The notes under the pieces: model-generated | Seen by the model: only the letters and a program-made list of their open reading frames with translations | The model's database searches: none | Told to the model about the DNA's origin: nothing | Shown here: one piece after another, positions 35,100 through 44,866 of the stretch | Layout of the letters: every line of letters starts with the position of its first letter | Numbering within the stretch: position 1 is the first letter of the stretch | Made by a program: the position numbers and the translations under genes | Source: Streptomyces deccanensis | Lineage (GTDB): Bacteria; Actinomycetota; Actinomycetes; Streptomycetales; Streptomycetaceae | DNA length: 64,000 nt | Assembly: GCF_022385335.1 (NCBI RefSeq) | Contig: NZ_CP092431.1 | Coordinates: 3,410,001 to 3,474,000 of the forward strand | Direction: 5' to 3'

Positions 35100-37820
35100 C
35101 TACTCCGCCCGCAGCACCAGCAGCGCGAGATCGTCGTCGGGTGGCCGTTCCCCGAACTCGTGGACGAGTCGGCGGATGCGTTCGGCGATCAGCTGGGCGT
35201 CGAGGCCGGCGCAGCCGGAGAGCGCGGTGGCGAGGCCGTCCCCGTCGTCGAACATGTGCGGGCCGCTGCGCCGCTCGGTGACTCCGTCGGTCACGCAGAG
35301 CAGGGTGTCGCCGCAGCGCAGCTCGAACGTCTCGGAGATGTACTCGGTGTCCTCGATCACCCCGAGCAGCGTCTGCGGCTCGGCGACGGTCCGGACGTCG
35401 CCGTCGGGGCCCAGGAGCAGGGGCAGGGGGTGGCCGGCGGAGGCGAGGGTGCAGCGGACGCCGCCGGGGACGGGGACGAGTTCGCCGTAGAGGAGGGAGA
35501 GGAAGCGGGTCTGGGGGCCGTCGGGGTCGACGAGGGCGGGGTCGCCGGCCGTGACGAGGGCGCGGGCGGCGGCGTCCGCGGCCTCGGTCGCGTCGTCGAG
35601 GAGGAGCTGGTTCAGGCGGTCGAGCACGTCCGCGACGCCGTAGCCCTCGCGGGCGAGCAGCCGCAGCCAGGGGCGGGCGAGCCCGATGACCACGGCGGCC
35701 TCGGGGCCCTTGCCCTGGACGTCGCCGATCGCGAAGCACCAGCGGCCCCGGCCGGCGGGGAACAGGTCGTAGAAGTCGCCGCTGGGTCCGCCCTTGTCGC
35801 ACGGCTCGTACACCAGGGCGCTCGACACCCCGGGGATCTCGGCGACCGCGCCCGGCAGCAGGCCGCGCTGGAGCACGCGGCTGATGGTCGCCTGGCGTGC
35901 GTACTGGCGGGCCGCCCCGATCGACAGCGCGATACGCCGACTCAGGTCCTCCACCAGCCCGGTCACCTCGTCCGGGAACCGCAACAGCCCGGCCCGCCCG
36001 ATGACGAGCGTCCCGAGCGGCCGCCCCCCGGCAATCAACCGATAGGCCAGCGCGGCCCCGCCGCCGCGCTCCCCGGCCGACAGACCGTCACGCCCCCACA
36101 CCGCCCCGCCGTCACGCGGCCCCGCAGATCCACCGCCGAGCGTCCCCGCTGAACGGTCGCCCTCCTCCTGCACCGCCCCGCCGTCGCCCGTCCCCGCGGG
36201 CCCGCCGCCACAGCTCCCCGGCGGTGGGCCGCTGCCCGCATCCCCCGGCCCGCTTCGGCGGTGGCCCGTCGGCGAGTCCTCCTCCGTCTCCGTCGGTCGG
36301 GCGTCGATCGCCCCCTCCGGCCGGACGCCATCCGTCTCCCCCCGCCCGTCGGCACCCGTCAGCCCCCGCCCGTCGGCACCCGTCAGCCCCTGCCCGCCGA
36401 CCCCCGCCTCCACCGCGCCGCCGACGCCCGACCCGGCAGACGCGCCTCCGCCCTGCTCAGCAGACGCGCCCCCGCCGCCCTCCGTCAGTCCGCGGCCGTC
36501 CGTTCCCGTCGGCACGCAGCCGTCCGTTCCCGTCGGCCCGCAGCCGTCCGTTCCGCTCGGCCCGTTCTCGTCGGCCGGGGCCGGCCACGGTACGGGCACC
36601 GCCCTCGACCGTACGGAGTCGGGCAGTCGGGGTGGGTTCTTCTCCAGGGCGCGGCGCAGTTCCTCGATGCGGTTCTCGCTGCCGTGCCAGACGCGGGCGA
36701 GTCGTGGTGCGGGGCCGAACGCGCCGTCGCCGCCGCGCCAGCCGAGCCCCTCGTCCTCCAGCCACACCGCGCACCAGTCGGCCAGCCTCGGCACCAGCAG
36801 CTGCCCGGCGAGCGCGGCGACCAGGTCCTCGTCGAGCTGCCCGGCGAGCAGATCGGACGCCTCGGCCAGGAAGGACAGCGCGCCCCGGTTCAACCACTCC
36901 CGGTCGCGCTCCACACCGTCCCGGGGCAGGGGAGCGACCAGATCGACCGGGTCCGGGCCCTGCTCACGGCCGCCTTCGACGCCGTATCCGACGCGACCGG
37001 CGCACGCCCGCGCACCGCCGGGTCCCTGCCCCTCTTCCGCCCCGGCGTACGCCAGCGCACTGTCGACGCCCCGCAGTTCCTCCTCACCGGCGTACGCCAA
37101 CGCGCGCCAGTCCGCACCCCCCGCGGTCCCCTCGACAGCCCGCTCGGCCGCCTCGCCCCCGCCGGTTCCCTCGGCACCCTCGGCCCTCTCAGCCCGCCCG
37201 GCCTCCGGCCCCGCCGCCTCACCGCCGTACGCCCCGAACGCGTCCTCCACCGCCATCGCCCCGTCGACCGACAGCCGCGCCCAGACGGTCTTCACGCCGG
37301 TCCGGTAGGTGATCCCCCAGGCTTCGGCGAGCGCGGCGACAAGGCGCAGGCCGCGCCCGTACTCGGCGGCCCCGTAAGGCCGTTCGACGAGGTAGGGGCG
37401 TTCGGCGCCCTCGTCCCGTACCGCCCTGGAGGGGTGGTGGTCAGAGACCTCGACGAGCAGCCATCCGGCGGAGGCCGGGTCGTCGCGCCCCAGACGGCAC
37501 AGCAGTTCGACGTCCGTGCCCGCGTGGACGACGGCGTTGGTGACCAGCTCACTGACCACCACGAGGGCGTCCTCGACGAGGCGCGCGGAGAGGGCCGTGG
37601 CGCCCGGCAGATCGAGCTCGGCCCACTCCGCGAGCGCGGTACCGACGAAGCGCCGGGCAGCCCCCGGCGCGAGCGGCCCGCCGGGCAGCGACACATGCAC
37701 CACCGCGCGCCGGTCCGCGCCCGCGTACGCGGATCCGGCAGCCAGCGCGTCCGCCCCGACGCGCGCGGGCGCGTCGGGCGCGCACGACACGGTCTCCCGT
37801 TGCGTCGGAATGGCCCCCAC
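35100..37820 (-). CDS. SpoIIE-type protein phosphatase with anti-sigma-like kinase and split GAF domain
   Basis: 906 aa. Residues ~30-180 form an RsbW-like ATPase (VVSELVTNAVVHAG, EVSDHHPSRAV). Residues ~300-620 are a GAF sensor (NRGALSFLAEASDLLAGQL to RRIALSIGAARQYARQA). Residues ~640-906 form a PP2C/SpoIIE serine phosphatase (GGPSGDFYDLFPAG, AIGDVQGKGPEAA, TDGVTERR, PPDDDLALLVL) with the metal aspartates. The GAF domain is split at ~415-585 by a low-complexity Gly/Thr/Asp-rich insert made of short tandem repeats (GTDGCGPTGTDGC, GLTGADGRGLTGADGR). Such proteins control sigma-factor partner switches. GTG start with GGGAG upstream. Divergent from the hybrid kinase. Confidence 0.87.
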   Translation of the reverse strand: MGAIPTQRETVSCAPDAPARVGADALAAGSAYAGADRRAVVHVSLPGGPLAPGAARRFVGTALAEWAELDLPGATALSARLVEDALVVVSELVTNAVVHAGTDVELLCRLGRDDPASAGWLLVEVSDHHPSRAVRDEGAERPYLVERPYGAAEYGRGLRLVAALAEAWGITYRTGVKTVWARLSVDGAMAVEDAFGAYGGEAAGPEAGRAERAEGAEGTGGGEAAERAVEGTAGGADWRALAYAGEEELRGVDSALAYAGAEEGQGPGGARACAGRVGYGVEGGREQGPDPVDLVAPLPRDGVERDREWLNRGALSFLAEASDLLAGQLDEDLVAALAGQLLVPRLADWCAVWLEDEGLGWRGGDGAFGPAPRLARVWHGSENRIEELRRALEKNPPRLPDSVRSRAVPVPWPAPADENGPSGTDGCGPTGTDGCVPTGTDGRGLTEGGGGASAEQGGGASAGSGVGGAVEAGVGGQGLTGADGRGLTGADGRGETDGVRPEGAIDARPTETEEDSPTGHRRSGPGDAGSGPPPGSCGGGPAGTGDGGAVQEEGDRSAGTLGGGSAGPRDGGAVWGRDGLSAGERGGGAALAYRLIAGGRPLGTLVIGRAGLLRFPDEVTGLVEDLSRRIALSIGAARQYARQATISRVLQRGLLPGAVAEIPGVSSALVYEPCDKGGPSGDFYDLFPAGRGRWCFAIGDVQGKGPEAAVVIGLARPWLRLLAREGYGVADVLDRLNQLLLDDATEAADAAARALVTAGDPALVDPDGPQTRFLSLLYGELVPVPGGVRCTLASAGHPLPLLLGPDGDVRTVAEPQTLLGVIEDTEYISETFELRCGDTLLCVTDGVTERRSGPHMFDDGDGLATALSGCAGLDAQLIAERIRRLVHEFGERPPDDDLALLVLRAE

Positions 37821-37924
37821 TGAGCGGCTCCCTGAGAAAGTTCGGACGAATAGGCCTCAGGCGGCACGGACAGAGTGACAGACTGACCACGCCCATAAGC
37901 GCCGAGTTACCGAAGTGGGCCACC

Positions 37925-40900
37925 ATGAGTGAGAACAGTGCTACGCGGGTGCTCCGAGACGGTCAAAAAGACAGCCAAACGGACGTTCTGATCCGGGCAT
38001 CCGATCTCCGCGCGCTGACCGCGGCCATGACCGCCGCCCGCGACGGCAGCTTCACGAAGGTCCCGGAGGCGGGCCCCGCCCCGGTGGCGGAGCTGTGCGC
38101 CCTCTTCAACCAGATCATCGACCGCAGCACCCACTTCGGCTCCGAAGTGCAGCGGGTGCGGCGGGAGTTGGTCCGGCACGGCCGTCTCGACGAGCGCCTG
38201 TCGGCCAGCCCGGGCCAGGGCGCCTGGGCGACCCGCGTCGACGACGTGAACCAGACGCTGGACGCCCTGGTCGCCCCCGCCGCCAACGCCACCCGGGTCC
38301 TGGACGCGGTGGCCGGCGGCGACCTCACCCAGCGGGTGGACCTGCACGACGGCAACCGTCAACTGCGGGGTGATCTGCGGCGGTTGGGCCGCGCCGTGAA
38401 CAAGATGGTCGACCAGCTGTCCCTGTTCACCGGCGAGGTCACCCGGGTCGCCCGCGAGGTCGGCACCGAGGGACGGCTCGGTGGCCGGGCCAAGGTCCGG
38501 GGCCTGTCCGGGAGTTGGCGGGACGTGACGGAGGCGGTCAACACCATGGCCGCCCGGCTGACCGCGCAGGTGCGGGACATCGCCCTGGTGACCACGGCGG
38601 TGGCCCGCGGCGACCTCACCCGTACGGTGACCGTCGAGGCGACCGGCGAGTTGCTCGAACTGAAGCTCACCGTGAACACGATGGTCGATCAGCTGTCCGC
38701 CTTCGCCGACGAGGTCACCCGCGTCGCCCGCGAGGTCGGCACCGAGGGTCAGCTCGGCGGCCGCGCGCAGGTCCGGGGCGTCTCCGGCGTCTGGAAGGAC
38801 CTCACCGACAACGTCAACTTCATGGCCTCGAACCTCACTTCGCAGGTCCGCAACATCGCCCAGGTGACCACGGCCGTGGCGAACGGCGACCTCAGCCAGA
38901 AGATCACCGTCGACGCGCAGGGCGAGATCCTGGAGCTGAAGTCGACGATCAACACGATGGTCGACCAGCTCTCCGCCTTCGCCGACGAGGTCACCCGCGT
39001 CGCCCGCGAGGTCGGCACGGAAGGCAACCTCGGCGGCCGCGCCCAGGTCCGGGGCGTCTCCGGCGTCTGGAAGGACCTCACCGACAACGTCAACTTCATG
39101 GCGGACAACCTGACTTCACAGGTCAGGAACATCGCCCTCGTCTCCACGGCCGTCGCCCAGGGCGACCTCGGCAAGAAGATCACGGTCGAGGCGAAGGGCG
39201 AGATCCTCGAACTCAAGTCGACGATCAACACGATGGTCGACCAGCTCTCCGCCTTCGCCGACGAAGTCACCCGCGTCGCCCGCGAGGTCGGCACCGAGGG
39301 CAACCTCGGCGGCCAGGCGCAGGTCCGGGGCGTCAGCGGCGTCTGGAAGGACCTCACCGACAACGTCAACTTCATGGCCCTGAACCTGACCTCGCAGGTC
39401 CGCAACATCGCCCAGGTCACCACCGCCGTCGCCAACGGCGACCTCTCCAAGAAGATCACCGTCGACGCGCGCGGCGAGATCCTGGAACTGAAGGACACCG
39501 TCAACACGATGGTGGAGCAACTGCGCGCCTTCGCCGACGAGGTGACGCGGGTGGCCCGCGAGGTCGGCACCGACGGCGCGCTCGGCGGCCGCGCCCAGGT
39601 GCTGGGCGTCTCTGGCGTGTGGCGGGACCTCACGGACAACGTCAACTACATGGCGGACAACCTGACGTCGCAGGTCAGGAACATCGCCCAGGTGACCACG
39701 GCCGTGGCGAACGGCGACCTCTCCAAGAAGATCGACGTGGACGCGCGCGGCGAGATCCTGGAGCTGAAGACCGCCATCAACACCATGGTCGACACCCTCT
39801 CCTCCTTCTCCTCCGAGGTCACCCGGGTCGCCCGCGAGGTCGGCTCCGAGGGCCAACTCGGCGGCCAGGCACGGGTGGAGGGCGTCTACGGCACCTGGAA
39901 GCGTCTGACGACGAACGTCAACGAGCTCGCCCTGAACCTGACCACCCAGGTCCGCGCCATCGCCGAAGTCGCCTCGGCCGTGGCCCAGGGCGACATGTCC
40001 CGGTCGATCACGGTGGAGGCGCGCGGCGAGGTCGCCGAGCTGAAGGACAACATCAACCTGATGGTGGCCAACCTCCGCGAGACCACCCGGGCGAAGGACT
40101 GGCTGGAGTCCAACCTCGCCCGGCTCGCCGCCCTGATGCAGGGCCACCGCGACCTGATGGAGGTCGCCGACCTGATCCTGCGCGAGCTGACCCCGCTGGT
40201 GAACGCCCAGTACGGCGCCTTCTATCTGGCCGATCCCGACGAGGACGGCGCGGCCCCGCTCCCGGTGGCGCCGACCAAGGGCCTCGCGTTCATCGCTGGC
40301 TACGGCGCGGCGCAGGGCGCGACCGTGGAGACCGGCGGCCTGCCCGTGCACGGTCTGGTGGCGCAGGCGGCCCGGGAGAAGAAGCGGATCCTGGTGGAGG
40401 AGGCCCCACCGGGCTACATCAAGATCAACAGCGGTCTCGGGGAGGCTTCCCCGTCCAGTGTCGTGATCATCCCGATCCTCTTCGAGGACAAGCTCCTCGG
40501 CGTGATCGAGCTTGCCTCCTTCTCCCGCTTCTCCGATGTCCACCTGGCGTTCTTCGACCAGTTCGTGAACACCATCGGCGTCGCCATCAACACCATCATC
40601 GCCAACTCCCGTACGGAGTCCCTCCTCGGCGAGTCCCAGCGCCTCGCCATGCAGCTCCAGGAGCGCTCGGACGAACTGCAGATGCAGCAGGCGGAGTTGC
40701 AGCGCTCCAACGCCGAACTGGAGGAGAAGGCGGCACTGTTGGCCACCTCCTCGCAGTACAAGTCGGAGTTCCTTGCGAACATGTCCCACGAGCTGCGCAC
40801 CCCGCTGAACTCCCTCCTCATCCTGGCGCGACTGCTCTCCGACAACCCGGACGGCCATCTCACCGACCAGGAGGTGCAGTTCGCGACCACGATCCACCGC

Positions 40901-42097
40901 TCGGGCTCGGACCTCCTCCAGCTGATCAACGACATCCTCGACCTCTCGAAGATCGAGGCGGGCCGGATGGACGTACGCCCGAAGCGCCTCCCGCTGATCA
41001 AGCTCCTCGACTACGTCCACGCCACGTTCCGCCCCCTCACCCTCGACCGGGGCCTGTCCTTCGAGGTGACGGTCGGCGAGGACGTCCCCCGCGAGATGTA
41101 CTCGGACGAGCAGCGCCTCCAGCAGATCCTGCGCAACCTCCTCTCCAACGCGATCAAGTTCACCGCGTCCGGCCGGGTCGAGCTGACCGTCAGCCGCGTC
41201 AAGGACCCCGACCACCGGTACACCCGCGAGGACCACGACGAGGTGATCGCCTTCGCCGTCTCGGACACCGGCATCGGGATCGCCGCCGAGAAACTCCCGG
41301 TGATCTTCGAGGCGTTCCAGCAGGCCGACGGCACCACCAACCGCAAGTACGGCGGCACCGGCCTCGGCCTGTCCATCAGCCGCGAGATCGCCGGCCTGCT
41401 CGGCGGCCGCATCATCGCGGAGAGCGTCCCCGGCAAGGGCTCGACCTTCACCCTGTACGTCCCGGTCTTCAGCCCGGGACACGGCGTGACGGGCCCGGTG
41501 GTCGAGGAGCGCGGCACCCTCGTCCCCGAACAACTGACCACCGAGCCGTACCCGGCCGCGTACGACGGCGACACGCACGACAGCGACGACTCCTGGCCGG
41601 CGCCCACCAAGCTGGAGGCGTGGAAGGTGGGCCGCGCGGGCCAGGTCCTGCCCGGCCGCCGGGTGCTGATCGTCGACGACGACATCCGCAACGTCTTCGC
41701 ACTCACCCATGTCCTGGGCCGGGTCGGCATGCCCGTCCTGTACGCGGAGAACGGCCGCGAGGGCATCGAGACCCTGGAGCGCAACCCGGACGTCGAACTC
41801 GTCCTGATGGACATCATGATGCCGGAGATGGACGGCTACGAGACGATCTCCGCCATCCGCCGCACCCCCCGCTGGGCGGGCCTGCCCATCGTCGCCCTCA
41901 CCGCCAAGGCGATGCCCGGCGACCGCGAGAAGTCCATCGCCCGCGGAGCCAACGACTACGTACCGAAACCGGTGGACGTCGACCAGCTGCTCACGGTCGT
42001 CTGCGCGGTCCTCGACCCGGAAGCCCCGCAGGGCCCGGAGAGCGCCGAGCCGTCCCCCGAGAAACGCACCGAAGAGAACGAGGCACCCTCACCATGA
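37925..42097 (+). CDS. Soluble poly-HAMP hybrid histidine kinase
   Basis: 1390 aa without a membrane segment. Residues ~100-722 are HAMP repeats, a GAF domain lies at ~740-885, a coiled coil at ~890-945, HisKA with the phospho-accepting His955 in [12 protein letters not shown], HATPase at ~1050-1170 ([23 protein letters not shown]) and a receiver at ~1240-1355 with the phospho-acceptor Asp1296 in [11 protein letters not shown]. The architecture matches fungal Nik1/Os-1 osmosensors and large Streptomyces HAMP kinases. It overlaps the next response-regulator gene by ATGA, giving a phosphorelay pair. Divergent from the SpoIIE-type phosphatase with 104 bases between. Confidence 0.93.
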   Translation: MSENSATRVLRDGQKDSQTDVLIRASDLRALTAAMTAARDGSFTKVPEAGPAPVAELCALFNQIIDRSTHFGSEVQRVRRELVRHGRLDERLSASPGQGAWATRVDDVNQTLDALVAPAANATRVLDAVAGGDLTQRVDLHDGNRQLRGDLRRLGRAVNKMVDQLSLFTGEVTRVAREVGTEGRLGGRAKVRGLSGSWRDVTEAVNTMAARLTAQVRDIALVTTAVARGDLTRTVTVEATGELLELKLTVNTMVDQLSAFADEVTRVAREVGTEGQLGGRAQVRGVSGVWKDLTDNVNFMASNLTSQVRNIAQVTTAVANGDLSQKITVDAQGEILELKSTINTMVDQLSAFADEVTRVAREVGTEGNLGGRAQVRGVSGVWKDLTDNVNFMADNLTSQVRNIALVSTAVAQGDLGKKITVEAKGEILELKSTINTMVDQLSAFADEVTRVAREVGTEGNLGGQAQVRGVSGVWKDLTDNVNFMALNLTSQVRNIAQVTTAVANGDLSKKITVDARGEILELKDTVNTMVEQLRAFADEVTRVAREVGTDGALGGRAQVLGVSGVWRDLTDNVNYMADNLTSQVRNIAQVTTAVANGDLSKKIDVDARGEILELKTAINTMVDTLSSFSSEVTRVAREVGSEGQLGGQARVEGVYGTWKRLTTNVNELALNLTTQVRAIAEVASAVAQGDMSRSITVEARGEVAELKDNINLMVANLRETTRAKDWLESNLARLAALMQGHRDLMEVADLILRELTPLVNAQYGAFYLADPDEDGAAPLPVAPTKGLAFIAGYGAAQGATVETGGLPVHGLVAQAAREKKRILVEEAPPGYIKINSGLGEASPSSVVIIPILFEDKLLGVIELASFSRFSDVHLAFFDQFVNTIGVAINTIIANSRTESLLGESQRLAMQLQERSDELQMQQAELQRSNAELEEKAALLATSSQYKSEFLANMSHELRTPLNSLLILARLLSDNPDGHLTDQEVQFATTIHRSGSDLLQLINDILDLSKIEAGRMDVRPKRLPLIKLLDYVHATFRPLTLDRGLSFEVTVGEDVPREMYSDEQRLQQILRNLLSNAIKFTASGRVELTVSRVKDPDHRYTREDHDEVIAFAVSDTGIGIAAEKLPVIFEAFQQADGTTNRKYGGTGLGLSISREIAGLLGGRIIAESVPGKGSTFTLYVPVFSPGHGVTGPVVEERGTLVPEQLTTEPYPAAYDGDTHDSDDSWPAPTKLEAWKVGRAGQVLPGRRVLIVDDDIRNVFALTHVLGRVGMPVLYAENGREGIETLERNPDVELVLMDIMMPEMDGYETISAIRRTPRWAGLPIVALTAKAMPGDREKSIARGANDYVPKPVDVDQLLTVVCAVLDPEAPQGPESAEPSPEKRTEENEAPSP
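38435..40090 (+). repeat. Six 276-bp tandem repeats encoding HAMP modules
   Basis: Six in-frame units of 92 codons start at 38435, 38711, 38987, 39263, 39539 and 39815, each opening with [10 protein letters not shown] and containing [14 protein letters not shown] and GEILELK. Units 2 to 4 are nearly identical at DNA level. Each unit is two HAMP-like modules. Confidence 0.9.
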
Positions 42098-42666
42098 CCA
42101 CTCAGGACCGGACCGACGCGGGCGCGGGCATCCTCCTCGTCGACGACATGGAGGACAACCTGCTCGCCCTGGAGGCCGTCCTGGCATCCCTCAACGAGCC
42201 GCTCGTCCGCGCCCGTTCGGGCGAGGAGGCGATGAAGGCCCTCCTGCGGCACCGCTTCGCCGTCGTCCTCCTCGACATCCGGATGCCCGGCATGGACGGC
42301 TTCGAGACCGCCGCCCACATCAAGCGCCTCGATCAGACCAAGGACGTCCCGATCATCTTCCTCACCGGCACGGACGCCGACGCCGGTTACGCCTTCCGCG
42401 GCTACGCCACCGGCGCCGCCGACTACCTCACCAAGCCCTTCGACCCCTGGGTGTTACGGGCGAAGGTCAGCGTCTTCCTGGACCTGCACCGCAAGACCCG
42501 GGAGCTGGAGACCCTGCGGGCGACCCGCCGAGAACACACGGACCAGGTGGACGCCCGCCTGGCGGCCCTGGAGAAACACCTGGCCGCACCTTCACCGGAC
42601 TTGACCGAGATACGCACGCAGATAGGTGAACTTCGAACCCTGGTGGAGAACAACCGCGCCCTTTAG
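42094..42666 (+). CDS. Response regulator, receiver-only with coiled-coil tail
   Basis: 190 aa. Receiver domain at residues 12-130: acidic pair LLVDDMEDN, phospho-acceptor Asp61 in LLDIRMPGMDG, Thr in FLTGTD, Lys in YLTKPFDP. The C-terminal ~55 residues are a charged helix (RKTRELETLRATRREHTDQ) and no DNA-binding domain is present. It is translationally coupled (ATGA) to the hybrid kinase and is the natural phosphate acceptor or output partner. The stop codon lies inside the first bases of a dispersed repeat. Confidence 0.93.
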   Translation: MTTQDRTDAGAGILLVDDMEDNLLALEAVLASLNEPLVRARSGEEAMKALLRHRFAVVLLDIRMPGMDGFETAAHIKRLDQTKDVPIIFLTGTDADAGYAFRGYATGAADYLTKPFDPWVLRAKVSVFLDLHRKTRELETLRATRREHTDQVDARLAALEKHLAAPSPDLTEIRTQIGELRTLVENNRAL

Positions 42667-42705
42667 GGGCGCGGGGAACTGCGCGACCAGCCACGACGAA
42701 CCCGC
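42661..42705. repeat. Dispersed intergenic repeat, single arm
   Basis: AGGGGCGCGGGGAACTGCGC followed by GACCAGCCACGACGAACCCGC. The unit begins within the TAG stop of the response-regulator gene. Together with the preceding GCGCCC it can fold as a hairpin (GCGCCC-TTTAG-GGGCGC). It lies 40 bases before the convergent acyl-CoA ligase stop. Confidence 0.8.
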
Positions 42706-42744
42706 AGCCGCCGAGCAGTCCCCCGCCCCCTCCCTGCGAACGCG

Positions 42745-44622
42745 CTACGCCTCACGAGCTCCCGCGTACATGTCCTCGATCAGGTGCTGGTACTCCTTCT
42801 CCACCACCGGCCGCTTCAACTTCAGGCTCGGCGTCAGCTCACCGTGCTCGACATCGAGGTCCCGCGGCAACAACCGGAACTTCTTGATCGTCTGCCACCG
42901 CTGCAACCCCTCGTTGAGCTGCTTGACGTACCCGTCGATCATCTCGACCGTCGCCGGCGCCGCGATGATCTCCTCGTACGACTTCCCGCCCAGCCCGTTC
43001 TCGGCGGCCCAGCCCTGGAGGGACGGCTCGTCGAGCGCGATGAGGGCCGTGCAGAAGTTCCGGTCGGCGCCGATCACCATGACGTTGGAGGTGAAGGGGC
43101 ACAGCGACTTGAACTGCCCCTCGATCTCGGTCGGCGCGATGTACTTGCCGCCGGACGTCTTGAACAGGTCCTTCTTCCGGTCGGTGATCCGCAGGTACCC
43201 GTCGGGCGACAGCTCACCGATGTCACCGGTGTGGAACCACCCGTCGGCCTCCAGCACCTCCGCCGTCTTCTCCGGCAGCCCGTGGTAGCCCTCCATCACA
43301 CCGGGCCCGCGCAGCAGGATCTCGCCGTCGTCCGCGATGCGCACCTCGCAGCCGGGCAGCGGCTTGCCGACCGTACCGGTGCGGTAGGCCTCGCCGGGGT
43401 TCACGAAGGAAGCCGCCGAGGTCTCGGTCAGGCCGTAGCCCTCCAGGATGTGGATGCCGGCGCCGGCGAAGAAGAACCCGATCTCGGGCGCCAGCGCGAC
43501 CGAGCCGGAGACACAGGCCCGCAGCCGGCCGCCGAACGCCTCGCGGAGCTTGGCGTACACCAGCTTGTCGGCGACCGCGTGCTTCGCGCCGAGCGCGAAC
43601 GGCACCGAGGCCGTGCCGGTGCGGCGGAAGTTGTCCTGGCTGGTCTTGGCGTACTCGCGGGAGACCCCGGCCGCCCACTGGAAGATCTTGTACTTGGCCG
43701 GGCCGCCCGCGCGGGCCTTGGCGACGACGCCGTTGTAGACCTTCTCGAAGATGCGGGGCACGGCCGCCATGTACGTCGGCTGCACCACCGGCAGATTCTC
43801 GATGATCTTGTCGATCCGGCCGTCGACCGCGGTGACGTGCCCGACCTCGATCTGACCGCTGGTGAGCACCTTGCCGAACACGTGCGCGAGCGGCAGCCAC
43901 AGGTACTGCACGTCCTCGGCGCTGACCAGCCCGGTCGCGGCGATCGCCTTCGCCATGTACGACCAGTTGTCGTGCGGCAGCCGGACACCCTTGGGGCGGC
44001 CGGTCGTGCCCGAGGTGTAGATGAGGGTGGCCAGCTGGTCCTTGGTGATCGCGCCGACCTTCTCCTTGATCAGGTCGGGGTTCTTCTCCAGGTACGCCGC
44101 GCCGCGCTTCTCCAGCTCGGCCAGGGAGAGGACCCAGTCCTCGGAGAGGTCCGCCCCCTCGGTGTCGATGACCACGACGTGCGTCAGCTCGGGCAGCTCG
44201 GCCTTCTTCTCCCGGGCCTTCGCGAGCTGCGCCGCGTCCTCGGCGATGAGCACCCGACTGGACGAGTCCGAGAGGATGTACGCGGACTCCTCGGCGTTGG
44301 TCTGCGGATAGACGGTCGTGGTGGCGGCGCCCGCGCACATGATGCCGAGGTCGGCGAGGATCCACTCGATACGGGTGGACGAGGCGAGGGCCACCCGCTG
44401 CTCGGGCTGCACCCCCAGCTCGATCAGTCCGGCCGCGACGGCGTAGACCCGTTCGGCCGACTGCGCCCAGCTCAGCGACTTCCAGTCGGAGGGCCCCTCC
44501 CCGGAGGCCGGTGGCACCGGGTAGCGGTAGGCCTCGCCGTCGGGCGTGGCCGCCACGCGCTCGAGGAAGAGGGCCGCCACCGAGGGCGGACGGTTCTCGA
44601 TCAGGGTCTGTGTGTCGCTCAC
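42745..44622 (-). CDS. Long-chain fatty acid-CoA ligase (AMP-forming)
   Basis: 625 aa ANL-superfamily ligase activating fatty acids to acyl-CoA with ATP. P-loop LIYTSGTTGRPKG near residue 207-219, A5 GYGLTETSA, A7 GWFHTGDIGEL and A8 RKKDLFKTSGGKYIAP are all present; the end LKLKRPVVEKEYQHLIEDMY is typical of FadD15-type enzymes. GTG start with GGAGG six bases upstream. A palindrome lies about 75 bases before the start and may be an operator. Convergent with the kinase/regulator pair. Confidence 0.93.
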   Translation of the reverse strand: MSDTQTLIENRPPSVAALFLERVAATPDGEAYRYPVPPASGEGPSDWKSLSWAQSAERVYAVAAGLIELGVQPEQRVALASSTRIEWILADLGIMCAGAATTTVYPQTNAEESAYILSDSSSRVLIAEDAAQLAKAREKKAELPELTHVVVIDTEGADLSEDWVLSLAELEKRGAAYLEKNPDLIKEKVGAITKDQLATLIYTSGTTGRPKGVRLPHDNWSYMAKAIAATGLVSAEDVQYLWLPLAHVFGKVLTSGQIEVGHVTAVDGRIDKIIENLPVVQPTYMAAVPRIFEKVYNGVVAKARAGGPAKYKIFQWAAGVSREYAKTSQDNFRRTGTASVPFALGAKHAVADKLVYAKLREAFGGRLRACVSGSVALAPEIGFFFAGAGIHILEGYGLTETSAASFVNPGEAYRTGTVGKPLPGCEVRIADDGEILLRGPGVMEGYHGLPEKTAEVLEADGWFHTGDIGELSPDGYLRITDRKKDLFKTSGGKYIAPTEIEGQFKSLCPFTSNVMVIGADRNFCTALIALDEPSLQGWAAENGLGGKSYEEIIAAPATVEMIDGYVKQLNEGLQRWQTIKKFRLLPRDLDVEHGELTPSLKLKRPVVEKEYQHLIEDMYAGAREA

Positions 44623-44692
44623 GACATCCTCCGGGGCACGCGACAGTACAGCTGGCTCACGGACTGTGCGGCTGGCTCAAAGCGGCTGTTGT

Positions 44693-44707
44693 TTAACTCG
44701 CGAGTAA
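44693..44707 (-). promoter_or_regulatory. Palindromic operator candidate upstream of the acyl-CoA ligase
   Basis: TTAACTCGCGAGTAAC contains the perfect palindrome ACTCGCGAGT (44696-44705). The sequence is notably AT-rich at its edges and resembles TetR-family operators of the TTACTCG-CGAGTAA kind found before fatty-acid genes of actinobacteria. The rest of the 244-bp gap 44623-44866 shows nothing else. Confidence 0.5.
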
Positions 44708-44866
44708 CCATCGAGTGGTGATCAGGGTAGAGCGCGGTCCGCCTGTTGGTAAGGGGCGGCGACGGGTCACTTTCCACCGAGAACGACCCTACGAACACAC
44801 GCGGGCCCGTCGCGGCGACACGCGACGAGCCCACGCTCCACTCAAGTTTCCGGGAGCAACCGGTGG

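Noticed and set aside
33670..35802. 710-aa reverse frame across hemW and the phosphatase
   Set aside because: Out-of-frame with both HemW (CxxxCxxC motif in its own frame) and the SpoIIE domain; no domain of its own.
38435..40090. Possible CRISPR-like or non-coding tandem array
   Set aside because: The 276-bp periodicity is an exact multiple of three, in frame, and encodes HAMP modules; there are no spacers.
38515..42666. 1383-aa open frame overlapping the hybrid kinase
   Set aside because: Only its last part (from 42094) is the response regulator. The rest is an out-of-frame reading of the kinase, rich in Arg/Pro, without a start signal.
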